A stretch of DNA of 64,000 nucleotides. Source: Adineta steineri (lineage: Eukaryota > Rotifera > Eurotatoria > Adinetida > Adinetidae). The stretch is from the NCBI GenBank assembly GCA_905250115.1, contig CAJNOI010000154.1, forward strand, positions 28,204 through 92,203, written 5' to 3'. Made by a program: the position numbers and the translations under genes. Under the pieces are notes generated by a model, which searched no databases, had not been told where the DNA came from, and saw only the letters and a program-made list of their open reading frames with translations. Shown one piece after another: positions 44,048 to 56,238 of this stretch (position 1 is the first letter of the stretch; each line of letters opens with the position of its first letter).

Positions 44048-47000
44048 CTAATCGACCAAATGTAAATGATGTTCAGGAAGAGTAATATCAGAAGCGACAG
44101 TAATGTAAACTGATGACTTCAATTTTTCAGATTGTTTATCGATGTTTTTAATAGTGTCATTACATGTTTGAAGTGATTCAGTTGGACTCTTTCGATTTAA
44201 TTCATTGATATTAAAGAAATGTTCCTAAAATAATCAAGTTTTATTATTTAAATCATAAGTTATATGATTGATAGAAAGTATCACCTGAATTGATGACATA
44301 TCCAAGTCCATCATATTAATATTTGCTGGTTGAAAACAAAAATGATCTTGAACACGTATAAATACATTACGAATAATTGTCCATTCTGTAATGAAGTAAA
44401 GGATAAGAGTTTAAATTAGAAACAGAAAGATTTAAGAAATACTTACCCTTTACTCGAATATATTCAGCTAGATTACGATACAATTCGAATGGATCTTCAA
44501 TAGCAATTATGTCACTATACCATTTTTTATCAACACGTAATAACGGTTCATATTGCCGAATTGTAACAATACGTTTTTTATAATTAAAATCTTGTGTATA
44601 ATAACGTAAAAAAGCAATCCATAGAGCACCAGATGACATTGTATTCGGCTCGTTTTTTTTGTTCCAAATTTGTTTCTAAATAAGAATAAATTATTATATA
44701 TCAAATATAAATCATCTTGTACAAGTCTATTTAAATCATTAAAGAAATATAGACTATATTGACCACATTTTCGAACCGACGAATTATCTGTTGATGAATC
44801 GTCGATCAACTAGAATATACATGTTCATGAAAAAAAAATACAAAAGAAAAAAAAACTTGTTGAAGAACAGGTAAGACAGGTGGTTGAATTTGTTGAAGAA
44901 AATGAATGACCATTATAATATATGCATAACTTGATAATCTGCGACAACTTCTAACATCTATGACCTTACCGTACAAGATAATAATATATGATTAATGAAA
45001 TTATTTTTTATACTTTAACTAAATATTTGATCATATAACCAAGTTCAACTACACGCGAATCAATTTGCGCGTACGTTTTTAGTAGATTAGTATTTTCAAT
45101 AGCCTAACAAAAAAGATGTATGAATTATATTATAATGAAAGATAATAATCAGACAAATCTATTGTGAATGCTTATATCGAATTCAATATTTAATTGCAAA
45201 TGTTTCGATCGAATTATAGGTACTCTGGCGTGACTGATTACATTCACATATTCAAAGATATTAGAACACATTGATCGAGATAATTTCTCTAGAATATTGA
45301 CTTTATCTTCATTTGTCTAGAAGAGAAATGAAATAGGTAGAATTATTGGATTTTCCTAATATTAAAACATACATTTTTCCATATATGTATACACACATCA
45401 AGATCACTTTGTTGAAAACCAAAACCATTACAAGATGAGCCATATGGTTGTAATTTACAGCCGGGATAGATTTTTTGATATTGAATTTGAAGTTGACGCA
45501 CAAGATCTTTACGATTTTCAATATCTTTTCTTGTTGGTTTATGACGTTCTATAAAAAAGTTATAATAGAATCCTGAAACTATAGTAAAGATATCTACCAG
45601 TAATGTATCGACAAAGTTTAGAAAGAATATTTTCCCATTCTTGGCTTATTTCTATCACATTTGGTTTTGACTCTTTAGGACAGTTGGACTTGATATGACC
45701 ATTTTCATAGCATGAAACACATGCTACTGGAGCACCCTACATATAAAGTAACAATATACATGCAATTCCTTCTATATATACTGTTTTCATACCTGTTCAG
45801 CACCAAAATTTTCTGCTTGAAAATCGTAGAAGAACGCAGTAGAATTAGTTTCTAATGAAATTGTCGGAATCGTCTCATCCTGGCTGGATAATAAATGTTC
45901 AGTATTTGAATTAACTACAGGAAGTGCTTTCATGGTTGATTCAGAATGAGATTCATCAGTTGCTGATATTAAATTTGGTAGAACTACTGTTTGCAAGTTG
46001 AAACTGTTGAGCAATTCTTGCACTTTATCGTTAACAGTTCTACCTAGAATGAAACGCATAGAGTATGAGTATAGGAGAAGGCATGGATGCGCAAAGAGGA
46101 AGAACACAACGCCTACTCCTACACTTACACACACCCACCCCCTTGTCGAAAGCAAATGAATTACAGTATAACTTTGATATTAATTACCTTGTCGTTCAAA
46201 TTCTCTGTGCAATATTCGTCTTTGTTTCTTATTGGCATTTTCACAGAGCGCTTCGAACAATGTCTTCATTGCTTCCATATCATGCTTATTATCATGAAAA
46301 TTTTCTATTTGTCTCAGATCCTTTGACATTTCATTATCCGATACCAGTGATGATTTACTAGAAGATGTAAACAATCATTTGCAATAGTATCGTTGATGTT
46401 AGATATTCACTAACTTATTATTCTGTTCTTTGTTACTATCACTACTTATTTGTATCGGTGCAATTTCATTGCTATCAAATATTTTCATATTCTCTTGGAA
46501 ATAAGGCTGAAATACATCTTCCATTTCGTCTTTGTTGTCATTTTTATCTAGCCATAATTGACAATTAGTATTATTCGGTTTAAGTATTGGCTTCGACTGT
46601 GGAATTTTTTTCTTATCAAATGTTTGTAAATACAAATTTCGTATATCCGTCTGAGTCATTTTCAAATCAAATATAACGCCTGAAAATATGTCTTGAATAC
46701 ACAATTGGTATGAATTGTGCACCGCATTGATAGTTCTGTTTGTATCCTCATTATCTGAATTTCTCTTGTGTGTGCTACAAAAATATTCAAGAGCTCTTTT
46801 GAGTACTTGCCGAAAATAATCATATGAACAAATCGCTTGCATTGTTGAACATAAATTTTCAGTAATACATATCGGATCTGCATATCGAAAGACAGTTATC
46901 AGTAAAATCAAAAAGTAATTAAATTACCTTGGCAAATGAATTTATTTTTACGTTGTCTTTTACCGATTCTTAAAACTGGCATTCGAGTTTGTATAGATAT

Positions 47001-48460
47001 AATGAATTTTTCTGTATCAAATTTTTCAACATAATACGATAAGAGTTGAAAAAAAAGCATTTCCATGTTAATTGTATTTTTTGATTTCCATGTACGAGTA
47101 TATGCGTTGCATAAACGAAAGAAATCATTATATTGATTGTCTTTTAGTTGTATTGGTAGAGGTTTAACACCAAACACCTTATTTCGAAAATGAAGAAATC
47201 TATTACATTTATGAAAACAATAAAACAATCTTACATATTCATGAAGACATGGTAAAATCGGTTCTTCAAGTTGTTGTAAAAAGTGAATAATCATTAGATG
47301 AAAAACTACCGGATGAAGAGTGCCCAAATCTGGTCTGTCAATGTTGCTTACCTGTGACGAAAGATACATATTCTATGATTATTTTCTAATTATAAGAAGA
47401 GAGACCTTTGCGAGAATACGTAAAAGTCGAAATAATTGAAGAACACGTTGATCAAATTTTGTATAAATTTGAATCAATTTCGACAGGTAAATTGCTTTGT
47501 TGTAGCCAGATGTTAATCGCACATTTATGTTCGAATCACATACAAGTAAATCAATATACGGCAGATCATGATCAATATCGATACGAGGCTCATAGCAAAG
47601 TCCTAACAACAATAACAGAGACTATACATATAGAAGTTAAGTTCACGATTCTTTTATTGTTTCGTGAACAAGAGCTCGAAAAACGGTCTCATACCAGAGT
47701 CACGAATAATATTGAGCAGTATGTTCTGTGTACCATATTCCGATGATTCCTTGAACTGCACATCGATATCTATTTTGCTTAACTTGTCTAAGGCGCATTT
47801 AAATAGAAAAGCACCATATAAAGTAACTTGAGCATCTATTTGAGAGAATGATACAGAATCAACACAGAATTGAGCAAATATTTTTGTTCATTACCTGGTC
47901 GTTTGGCGACGATAATATTATATAATTTATTATATACGATCAATCGTTGTTGAGCACCGTCTTTGGTTAAATAATGCTTGACCAAAGTTTGATTAAAGCA
48001 AAAATTTAATAATTCCAAATGCTTACAAATTGGTTCTTCGATGATAATCGTTGTTTGATCTGTTTGCACCTAATGAACAGAATATTTTTAGTAACATGAT
48101 GATGACAAAAGAATGAATTACTTTGTCCAGTGATTTGTCTTTAGTCTGCGATGCTTAGAAAAAAACAAATATTAAATCACTGAGAATAAGTTTAAAAGAT
48201 AAGTGTTTACTTGATAATTTTTGTACAGTTCGATTGTTTTGACTATGTTGTCCAACTGTTGGTGTAGTTTGTTGTTGAGCTCCCACAGCCTCGGTAAATG
48301 GTATTTTAATTGGCTTTTTTCGAGATCGTTTCGATCGGTTCTGTTGTTGGTTTTGTTCATTGCGTTGATGATTTAGTTCAATCTGTTCATGGCTATAGTT
48401 GGTCGACTGATTGTTGGAAAGCACTATATCTGTTTTATTTGTATGGATTTTTGAAGCCAT
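44048..48460 (-). CDS. TUT4/TUT7-type terminal uridylyltransferase
   Basis: This is a many-exon gene (about 17 exons with introns mostly of 50-100 bp). Read from the N-terminus: a basic Gln/Asn-rich start (MASKIHTNKTDIVLSNNQST, exon 48211-48460); a degenerate nucleotidyltransferase (VTLYGAFLFKCALDKLSKID, then LPYIDLLVCDSNINVRLTSG YNKA and LLRILAK) with its PAP-associated domain (47235-47351 and 46928-47177); a low-complexity linker; a CCHC knuckle CVSCYENGHIKSNC (about 45700); the catalytic domain with LQPYGSSCNGFGFQQSDLDV (about 45420) and a third Asp in NIEFDIS; a PAP-associated domain (ALWIAFLRYYTQDF, IIAIEDPFELYRNLA). The order pseudo-catalytic, zinc knuckle, catalytic matches TUT4/7, which uridylate pre-let-7 and mRNA 3' ends. 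The active triad D-x-D...D is intact. Later zinc knuckles of vertebrate TUTs are absent. The 47.6-47.8 kb exon border is uncertain. Confidence 0.8.
46061..46143. repeat. Degenerate telomere-like element in TUT intron
   Basis: GAGTATGAGTATAGGAG and TACACTTACACACACCCACC are weakly complementary arms in the intron between the linker exons of the uridylyltransferase gene. Confidence 0.5.
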
Positions 48461-48556
48461 TTATTAAGATCAGCTATTCAACTTGTATGTGTTATGAATG
48501 TAAATAGGAAAAATAATCTGAAATGCATATTCTCTAATTTAACAGGAAGGCCCATC

Positions 48557-48600
48557 TTGAGAGTGGGTAGGTGTGTGTTCTCATTATCTATACTCACATC
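48557..48600. repeat. Telomere-like hairpin element 18
   Basis: TTGAGAGTGGGTAGGTGTGT and CTATACTCACATC, short and degenerate. It lies about 100 bp upstream of the uridylyltransferase start codon. Confidence 0.6.
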
Positions 48601-49678
48601 TTTGTGAGAGAGATCTTTGAAGAATTTTTTAGTAATACGGGCATATACGAGTGGAAAGAGATTTGTTAAGGGATTTAGTTTTTTATTAATATATGGAATC
48701 CGACAAAATCCGATCTGATCTATCCTAAGGCTGATGACTTCCGATTGATTTCATATGGCGTATTCGATCGGATTGAATCTCCTGGGTGGTTAGACCGAAC
48801 ATCTCGTTACATACTCAGAATTTGATTTGAATATCATTGATAAAGTACTTCTATTAGAGTTCGATTTGAATAAAAAGTTAAGTTTCAGAAACTCAAACGT
48901 TTTGTAATGTAATATTAGTACGAAACAAACTTAATTTTCAAACTTCTGAGTTTTTTGTTACACAATCTATGTGATCTCAGAAGGACAATCTTTTGACATT
49001 AAAAACGCTAAACAATGAACACAAGCAAAACCCTACACATTTAAATAACTTACAGTTTACAACGCTAACGAATTTTCAATTTCATCAACATACATACTTT
49101 ACTTAAAAACACCAGATAAACCTTATAAGCAACACTGACGTGCGTCACAGTCTGCCTGCTTTATCTTCGTTCTCACGGTAGTTAAGATACCAGAATAACT
49201 TCGTAATGTTAGAAAAAAAGCAGTAAAAGAAAAGATATTTTATGTTGACACGTGGATAGAAACAGCTATTAAAACATTTTGCTGTCGACGTTGTAAAAGC
49301 AACAATCGTTGCTAACAGAATGCGAAAAAAATAAGGCTCTCTACACTGCTTATAATTTTGTTCGTGATGAAGTTAAGCGTACCCTTCCCACTTATTTTTC
49401 CGATTTTTTGAGCTCGATGACGGTTCGGCCGATCGAGCTGAAATTCTCACCACAAATAGAGAATCTTAAATGATCAGACATATGTTCGAAGAAAAAAAAT
49501 TTCCTAGGGATTTTTGGCAAAAGCTTTGTTTTTTCAAGAGTTCTCAACTTGCTCAGAAAAATGCCTATTAGATTATGTCAGAGGTAATTTTAAGGATTTT
49601 TTAAACATCTCACTTATTTTTTTTAAATAAAAACAACACGTAAAGAATCATGGTAGATCCTGTTTCTCAGCTTTCAAT

Positions 49679-49731
49679 AGGGTGTGGGTGTGGGTTGACA
49701 TTAGGTTCATTCAACATCAATACCCACACCC
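49679..49731. repeat. Telomere-like hairpin element 19
   Basis: AGGGTGTGGGTGTGGGTTGA and ATCAATACCCACACCCT: TGTGGGTGTGGGTTGA closely complements its right arm, loop about 20 nt. Confidence 0.85.
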
Positions 49732-51291
49732 TTTTTTTAGACTTTTGAACGCATTTGAACCTTTTAAAAATCTATGAAGCTTTTTTTGAAGGGTCCAGTA
49801 GTGTTCCTTTTTCTTTTAGAGTGAGGGATATTTCCAAACTCGACATTTTCATTAACCGCTTCCTGATGGTGAAAACTACTTATCCGCCGTCAGTTTCTCA
49901 TGTTCTAAACATTGTGATCCACAAAAAACTCAATATGTTTTTTCGAAGTTTTTATAAAATAAACTTTTTAATGAAAAATTCTTTATTTAAATTTTTTTAT
50001 GAAAAAAGTTTTTATTCAAATTTCTTATATATATTTTTGACCTTTTTGAATTTTTAATGCATAATTTTTTAATTAAATTTTTTATCCTTTTTGAACTTTT
50101 TATTAAAAAAGTTCCTTATTTAACTTTTTTGATATTTTCTGACTTTTTTGACCTTTTTATAAAAAATTCTTTCATTATTTCTTGAAGCACTCATTTCAGT
50201 TCTAAGAATAGGGCATTCTTCTCTAATGAAGTTTGTTCATAAAGTTATATCATTTTAGAAAGTTAATTAAGTCTTGAAGCATTGCCTCTATACTTTTTTA
50301 TTCTATAAAAAAATATCTTAGATGTAATAATGAAGAGCATTTACTATCTGCGCAGTTTAATTTATGTCAATCTGTTTATTAAATTTTTACAGATTCCATC
50401 ATAAATATTATACCTGCAATTTGATTGGCTCATCAAATACTTTTATGATTAGAGATGTCATTTTGTCTTTATTCTTTCTAGAATAAAGATAATCTTTATT
50501 TTTATAAAATAAGGATAAAATAAAGAATAAAGAATTTTTTTTTCGTAAAAATCTAAAATTTTATCTATCCCAGGTAGATCACCAAATATTACAAGGATAC
50601 AGGTTAAAAAAAGATTCCGAGGAGAAGTCTTTTCGATAAATCTTTTATGCCTCACATTCATTTGCTAGCATTATTCCATATTAGAATATGACTAATGATA
50701 GGAAAATACTGCGATTAATATTATCTGTTTTTATCTCAATTATTTATCGATCACTTGAAAATATTTTCTTTATTCTTTCTTATAAAGAAAAATAAAAATA
50801 AAGTAACACTCCTATTTATGACTACTGAGAATAGGGTCAACAAGTTTGTCTATATATTGATGAGAGAAATTTTGGAAGATTTTTTTCCCGTCACCACTGA
50901 TAATTAAGAAAACTAAAGGTCAAACTAATTTCTTATGTACTAATTAGTTTTTATTTCTCATACTTATGCTTGTTTACCGTTTTTAAATGCTCTCAAATAG
51001 TTTAATTTCTACATAAAATTCGAATTTGTCAAGAGAGTTAGGAATACTTCAGATCAAGGAGAATATCAAATAAAGAATACGTTTGAAAGACTAAAAGCAT
51101 TTAAATCGAAATATATTGCACATTCAGTAAAGCCGTTTCATTTATTTTTGAAGTGTTGTAGTCTGTCATTCTCAGTTGATTCTCTTTAGAAAATATGTGG
51201 GTATACAATGTGAAATATTGTTTTAACTATGTCAATTTCTTTTCATCGAACAAATTTTCTATAAAATTAAATTTTTACAAAAGAAAGAAGA

Positions 51292-52347
51292 ATGTCGATC
51301 GACAACACTACAATCATATTTCAATTACCATCATTTAACACAATTTCAACTATTACACAAAATCTTTCCTTTTATGGTTTTCTTTTCTTATTTATCTTTG
51401 GTTTCGTGGGAAACATTAGTAGCATATTTATATTTAGTGGAACAAATTTAAGAAAAGCTTCTACTTCTCTTCTCTTCGTATTTCTTGCAATTTCTGATAT
51501 CGGTTATCTTTTAACATGTATATACGAGTTTATCTATTATGGTTTCAATACCAAAGATCCAAATGCTGATAGAAGTCGTATTAGTGCTCTCTGCCGTTTT
51601 CGTTCGTATTTTCAAACAACTTCCATGTGTCTATCGTCGTGGCTTCTAGTCGCAATATCAGCTGATCGTTCAATACGAATTATATTTCCTTTCAAAGCCA
51701 AAACTCTATGTACACGACGTCATGCAATATATGTTGCTACAATAATTCTTCTAACTTTCCTCGTTCTCAATGCTCATTATCTAACAGCAGGATTTGGAGC
51801 GAATCAAGGTCAATTTGTCTATTGTTATGCAGACTTTCGAAATGCTCAATATACTTATTTCTATGCTTATCAATGGCCTATAATTCTATCAATTTTCCAA
51901 ATCTTCTTGCCTGCTTTTTGCATCTTTTTATTCTCATTGTTAATCTATAAAAATCATCAACGCCCAACTGCTCTTATTATCAGCGTTCATCGAAAATTTT
52001 TGGAAGTTCAACTATTAAGATTGATGATCTCAAGTAGTCTTCTATTTCTTCTAACAATGATTCCATTAGGCTTATCGAATACAATTGGACCACGATTTTT
52101 GACTTTTGTAACACTTGAACAATTACATACATATATTTCAATACTCTATTTTATTCAATCAATTAATTATTCAATCAATTTCTATGTTAATGTTTGTTCA
52201 AGTAAATTATTTCGAGAAAAAATTTTACGAATATTACATTTCAATTTTGGTCAACATATACATCCGATTGTACAGGCTGAACCTGTTGAAATAGTAAGGC
52301 TAGATAGGCAAATAATGGCTGGTCAACTCAATCAATTAAAAAATTGA
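51292..52347 (+). CDS. Class A (rhodopsin-like) orphan GPCR
   Basis: This single-exon gene of 351 residues has seven hydrophobic segments. Landmarks: N-terminal glycosylation sites (NTT, NLS), TM1 FGFVGNISSIFIF (N41), TM2 FLAISDIGYLL (D69), C101 before TM3 and a partner Cys in loop 2 (FVYCYAD), the TM3 end ADRSIRI (D125-R126-S127, a DRY variant), and TM7 INYSINFYVNVCSSKLFRE replacing NPxxY with INFYV, followed by a short cytoplasmic tail. It resembles the large bdelloid sets of FMRFamide-receptor-like orphan receptors; the ligand is unknown. It acts at the plasma membrane, presumably through G proteins, since D-R is kept. Confidence 0.85.
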   Translation: MSIDNTTIIFQLPSFNTISTITQNLSFYGFLFLFIFGFVGNISSIFIFSGTNLRKASTSLLFVFLAISDIGYLLTCIYEFIYYGFNTKDPNADRSRISALCRFRSYFQTTSMCLSSWLLVAISADRSIRIIFPFKAKTLCTRRHAIYVATIILLTFLVLNAHYLTAGFGANQGQFVYCYADFRNAQYTYFYAYQWPIILSIFQIFLPAFCIFLFSLLIYKNHQRPTALIISVHRKFLEVQLLRLMISSSLLFLLTMIPLGLSNTIGPRFLTFVTLEQLHTYISILYFIQSINYSINFYVNVCSSKLFREKILRILHFNFGQHIHPIVQAEPVEIVRLDRQIMAGQLNQLKN

Positions 52348-53464
52348 TTTGTGTTGTGTAGTTTTCCTTCTGTCGCTTATTTTTGAATATTCGACTAAAA
52401 CAAATGATCTGATGAGTTTTAATAGGCATATATCGACTTCTTTTTTCTTTGTATTTTCTTCTGAGACTTGTTTTTTGACTTTTTCTTTATTCGTGTAATG
52501 TTTTATTTTCTGTATCGATGTTGTCGTGTAACTGTCAGTATTAATTGATTCATTTATATTTTATTAAATTTTTCAAAAGATGTCTTTATAATACCATCTA
52601 TTGGGGTGTGGATATGAGTATTCTTCTCATTCATCTACAATGACGTGCCATCAAGACTTCTAATTGATGATGGTGTCACGCGTCCGAGTGGAAAAAACAG
52701 TTGGAGTTGGAATAAATCGGTGAAATTGAATTTGCAATTCAAATAATTCTAAAGGTGTAACAGTTGTACTAATATACATCTTTAATAAGAAATTAGTCAG
52801 GCTATCACAAAATGTGTTTAGTGCTTGAAAGTCTTGTACGCATAAACTATTGGATTCCCGGTTTTGTTAAAAAACAAGAATGAGTGCAGTGAAAAAAATC
52901 ACTAAATTGACTTTTTATATTTTCTTGTTTTTGTTATTACACTCACTATAATAGTGTCTCAATCTTTCTGTTGAGACACGCGTCAATATGAAAAATAATT
53001 AGATATAAAAACAGTTCCTTTATTTTCAAGAATTTCTATAGTTTATATATGAAACTTTTATTGGGATATACCGAATGGTAAAACATATATTTTTAGCTAT
53101 AATTTGAAATTGAACAATGACACGAATGGTATATAGAATAGAGAGTTAAAATCGTATCCAATCATCTATAAAAAAAATTTCTTAATATTAATTTCTGAAG
53201 TGATTTTGAAATTTTCTAATTATTAATAAACTTTATCTTTGTAAAGAGAAGGCAAAACATAAAAGGAGGATCAATTATAATCATAATGACAATTTAACTT
53301 ATTCTTAAAAAAAATAAAACAAAATTCTACAAAAACGATTTGATGCGTTTTCATCTCATTATGCCAATAATTAAAAATGCAGTTCTCTATCCTGTTCACG
53401 CCAAAAATAATTCAAACAGTATATACTAATATTCATGTTACCTTTGCATATACGTGCAAAATAG
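52348..53464. other. Intergenic region after the GPCR
   Basis: AT-rich; a single telomere-like arm lies at 52601. No gene was recognised. Confidence 0.4.
52601..52624. repeat. Single telomere-like arm
   Basis: TTGGGGTGTGGATATGAG, with no C-rich partner within 60 bp. Confidence 0.5.
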
Positions 53465-53525
53465 AGAGTGTGGGTGTGGATGCGAGTGCGGGTTTGAATA
53501 AAACAGAATACCCACACCCACACCC
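53465..53525. repeat. Telomere-like hairpin element 20
   Basis: GAGAGTGTGGGTGTGGATGC and ATACCCACACCCACACCC, loop about 18 nt. Confidence 0.85.
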
Positions 53526-53626
53526 TTTATTTATTTCTTCCTCTCAAGAATCGCATCGTCCTGATACAAAACACACGCTTATCTACTCGTTCATCAAATA
53601 GAATGAAAAGAATCGAAAGAACAAAT

Positions 53627-53704
53627 AGCATGCGTGCAGCGCATGTAAGCGAGAGAGTCACACAAATAACATGCATGCAGCGCATGCAAGTGATAGCGTC
53701 ACAG
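53627..53704. repeat. Two tandem copies of a 37-39-bp GC-richer unit
   Basis: AGCATGCGTGCAGCGCATGT..AGAGTCACACAAATA is followed by ACATGCATGCAGCGCATGCA..TAGCGTCACAG. The TGCAGCGCATG core is partly palindromic. It lies about 450 bp upstream of the multicopper oxidase gene. Confidence 0.55.
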
Positions 53705-54096
53705 TCAAGTACCGAAAGCAAGTACGAATATCAAAAGATAATAGTACGTAAGCACCAAAAAAGATCAAAATGCATATAAAGAAAAGAGAAAAAGCCATCC
53801 TTTGCCTGCGTGCAAGGTTTTACTTCAGTTACTTTCAACAAGATTAAAGTTATGCTAATTGATGTAATTAAAGTGTTATCATAAAAACTACTTCCCTCTT
53901 ATTTTTTTCCAACTTAATTCTCCGCGAAAGAGATGACGTATATGTTTTCTTTTTGACTCAAATAATGTTTTTTTTCAAGAAGGTTTTAAAAGACAGATTG
54001 ATGATTATTTACTTACGAAAATGATGAATTATTATCATCATTTTTTTTTGCTTACGAATGCATCGTCAGATACTTGACTGATGACAAAGCATTGAT

Positions 54097-54104
54097 TATA
54101 TATA
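54097..54104 (+). promoter_or_regulatory. TATA box of the multicopper oxidase gene
   Basis: TATATATA is 61 bp before the start codon, the same spacing seen at the hydrolase and fibrinogen-domain genes. Confidence 0.45.
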
Positions 54105-54164
54105 CAAAAAAGACATCAAACACAATACTACATATACTAGAATACTAAGATACAACAGAATACT

Positions 54165-56114
54165 ATGTTCATCTATTTGATTTTTGCTTCATTTTTTTTC
54201 TTCAATAGTCTTGTAATTGAAACGGCTCTTGTTGAATATGATTTCATTGTTCGTACTATACCATCAAATCCAGATGGTTATCCTCGACCTGTAATTATAA
54301 TGCATAATGCAAATTCATCATGGGATGTCAATCGACCATTTCCTGGTCCACTTATTCGGGCGAAATTGGGTGATACACTTCGTATTCAAATCACTAATAT
54401 GATGCGTGATCAAGCAACATCAATTCATTTTCATGGCCTTCATATGTTTAAAAACCCATGGGCCGATGGGACGGAACATATAACCCAATGCCCTATTGCA
54501 CCACATCAAACGTTCATATACGAATTTGAAGTGACACAAACAGGAACGTTTTGGTATCATTCACATAATGCACAACAATATGCTGATGGTCTTGTAGGAC
54601 CAATTATATTCGATCATGATCCTATTGAACAGCGATACAATTATGGATCAAATGATTATGTTATTATGCTTCAAGAATGGTATCATGAAACTTGGTCCGA
54701 CTTGATGACAGCATATCAAGGTCCTCATGGTGCCTATCCAGGTAGTATTCCAATCTATCCATGGCCTCCAACTTCCTTTCTGATTAATGGACATGGACAA
54801 TTCAATTGTCGTACATCCGATTGTAATGAAAATGCTACATGGAGAGATGAATGTGGAACAGAATATCCTGTTCAATGCGTTCCTCTACGAACACCATTTC
54901 TTGGTCCATGCAAACAAAATGCACATCCTATCGATGAATTTATATGTCCATCTGGGAAACAAATTCGTTTACGACTAATTAATGCTGCCAGTGGTATTCC
55001 TTTTCGTTTTGAAATCGATCAACACAGTCTTACAATTGTTGCACGAGACAGTATTGAGATTTCACCAATTACTGTTTCTCATCTTCATATACCTATTGGA
55101 CAACGACTTGATGTGATTGTCACATGCAATCAAAATCCATCAAAATATACAATACTCATTGCTAGTCGAAGTAGTTTTCAGCCTCCACATATCATAACTG
55201 GGCCAACGCCAACAATGTGGGCAACAGCATTACTTACTTATCCAGAATCTAAAGCCAAAAATATTCATTCGATCAATATATCCGAAATATTGCGTGTTGA
55301 CTCGGATAATCCATTCTTTGAATATCAATCATTGAAACCATTTGTATCTCGTTTTGCTCGGCCAGCTATTCGACGAATAACACTCTCTTTCGTCTGCCAT
55401 TGGAATAATCGATTAGGAATCGATGCTTTAGAGGAATGGGCTGTCAATAACATCACTTTCGAACCACCAAAAGAACCTCTTCTTCAAGGAAATTTTCTTG
55501 ATAACACACTTGATCATGTTATTGCAGATGAATATCCTGGTCATGTCAATAATATTCATGCTACTCACATACATCATTTTGAATACGGTCAAACATATGA
55601 AGTACTTATGATTAATAATGATCCTCAGCAACATCCATGGCATCTTCATGGATATTCAGTTGATTTTATTGCTGCTGGAAAATTACCACATGTTCAACCA
55701 TTAACATGTAAACAAACTCAACGACGACAAATCAATGAATTTGATCTTGATTCAATACTACCACTACTTAATTCTACACCACCTGTTCTCACTGTTGGTG
55801 ATTCATTTAGTATTCCGCGAGAAAGCTATATTCTTTTTCGATTCACAGCGAATAATCCAGGTCCATGGTTTTTTCATTGTCATATGGATTGGCATATATC
55901 GCCAGGTATGGCTCTTGTCTTCTCTGTCGGACAAAATGGAAAATATAAAGGATTAATTACACCACCACCATCAAACAACTTTCCAATGTGTGGACCAAGA
56001 TCTAACTTAAAATACAATTCAAGTACATTATTATTCTCCTCGTCCACTACACCTAAACTAAAAATCTCTCTATTGATTATTATTATTCTTCAGACATACT
56101 ATCGAACATTGTAA
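54165..56114 (+). CDS. Laccase/ascorbate-oxidase-type multicopper oxidase
   Basis: This is an intronless gene of 649 residues. Residues 1-22 form a signal peptide. Three cupredoxin domains carry all four copper-binding motifs: HFHGLH (H88, H90), WYHSH (H132, H134), HPWHLHG (490-496) and HCHMDWHISPGM (571-582), whose Met is the type-1 axial ligand. Enzymes of this family oxidise phenols, ascorbate or metal ions and reduce O2 to water. The last 20 residues are hydrophobic after a Ser/Thr-rich stretch (STLLFSSSTTPKLKISLLII), a pattern that fits a GPI anchor, so a cell-surface oxidase is inferred. Roles in cuticle tanning, iron oxidation or detoxification cannot be separated from sequence. Lack of introns makes non-metazoan ancestry worth testing. 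Confidence 0.88.
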   Translation: MFIYLIFASFFFFNSLVIETALVEYDFIVRTIPSNPDGYPRPVIIMHNANSSWDVNRPFPGPLIRAKLGDTLRIQITNMMRDQATSIHFHGLHMFKNPWADGTEHITQCPIAPHQTFIYEFEVTQTGTFWYHSHNAQQYADGLVGPIIFDHDPIEQRYNYGSNDYVIMLQEWYHETWSDLMTAYQGPHGAYPGSIPIYPWPPTSFLINGHGQFNCRTSDCNENATWRDECGTEYPVQCVPLRTPFLGPCKQNAHPIDEFICPSGKQIRLRLINAASGIPFRFEIDQHSLTIVARDSIEISPITVSHLHIPIGQRLDVIVTCNQNPSKYTILIASRSSFQPPHIITGPTPTMWATALLTYPESKAKNIHSINISEILRVDSDNPFFEYQSLKPFVSRFARPAIRRITLSFVCHWNNRLGIDALEEWAVNNITFEPPKEPLLQGNFLDNTLDHVIADEYPGHVNNIHATHIHHFEYGQTYEVLMINNDPQQHPWHLHGYSVDFIAAGKLPHVQPLTCKQTQRRQINEFDLDSILPLLNSTPPVLTVGDSFSIPRESYILFRFTANNPGPWFFHCHMDWHISPGMALVFSVGQNGKYKGLITPPPSNNFPMCGPRSNLKYNSSTLLFSSSTTPKLKISLLIIIILQTYYRTL

Positions 56115-56238
56115 AATCAAACCATCTTTTCTAAAGTACTACAGTTTTGTGAATTTATTATAACGAAAGAGAAATATGATTGCAAATGCTTTCTTATGTC
56201 ATTTTATGTCATCAATGTTTCTATCTGAGAAGCGATTT

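Larger units (their letters stand above)
48461..51291. other. Intergenic region 5' of the uridylyltransferase gene
   Basis: About 2.8 kb, with two telomere-like hairpins. The 49750-50160 part is composed of TTTTTGAA/TTTTTAATG phrases and looks low in complexity; the open frame there (49755-50057) is Phe-rich and not called. Positions 50460-50530 and 50765-50805 have repeated AATAAAGA(A/T)AA stretches. Confidence 0.4.

Noticed and set aside
49755-50057. 100-codon Phe-rich open frame
   Set aside because: Built of TTTTTGAA/TTTTTAA low-complexity phrases; no motif or regulatory support.
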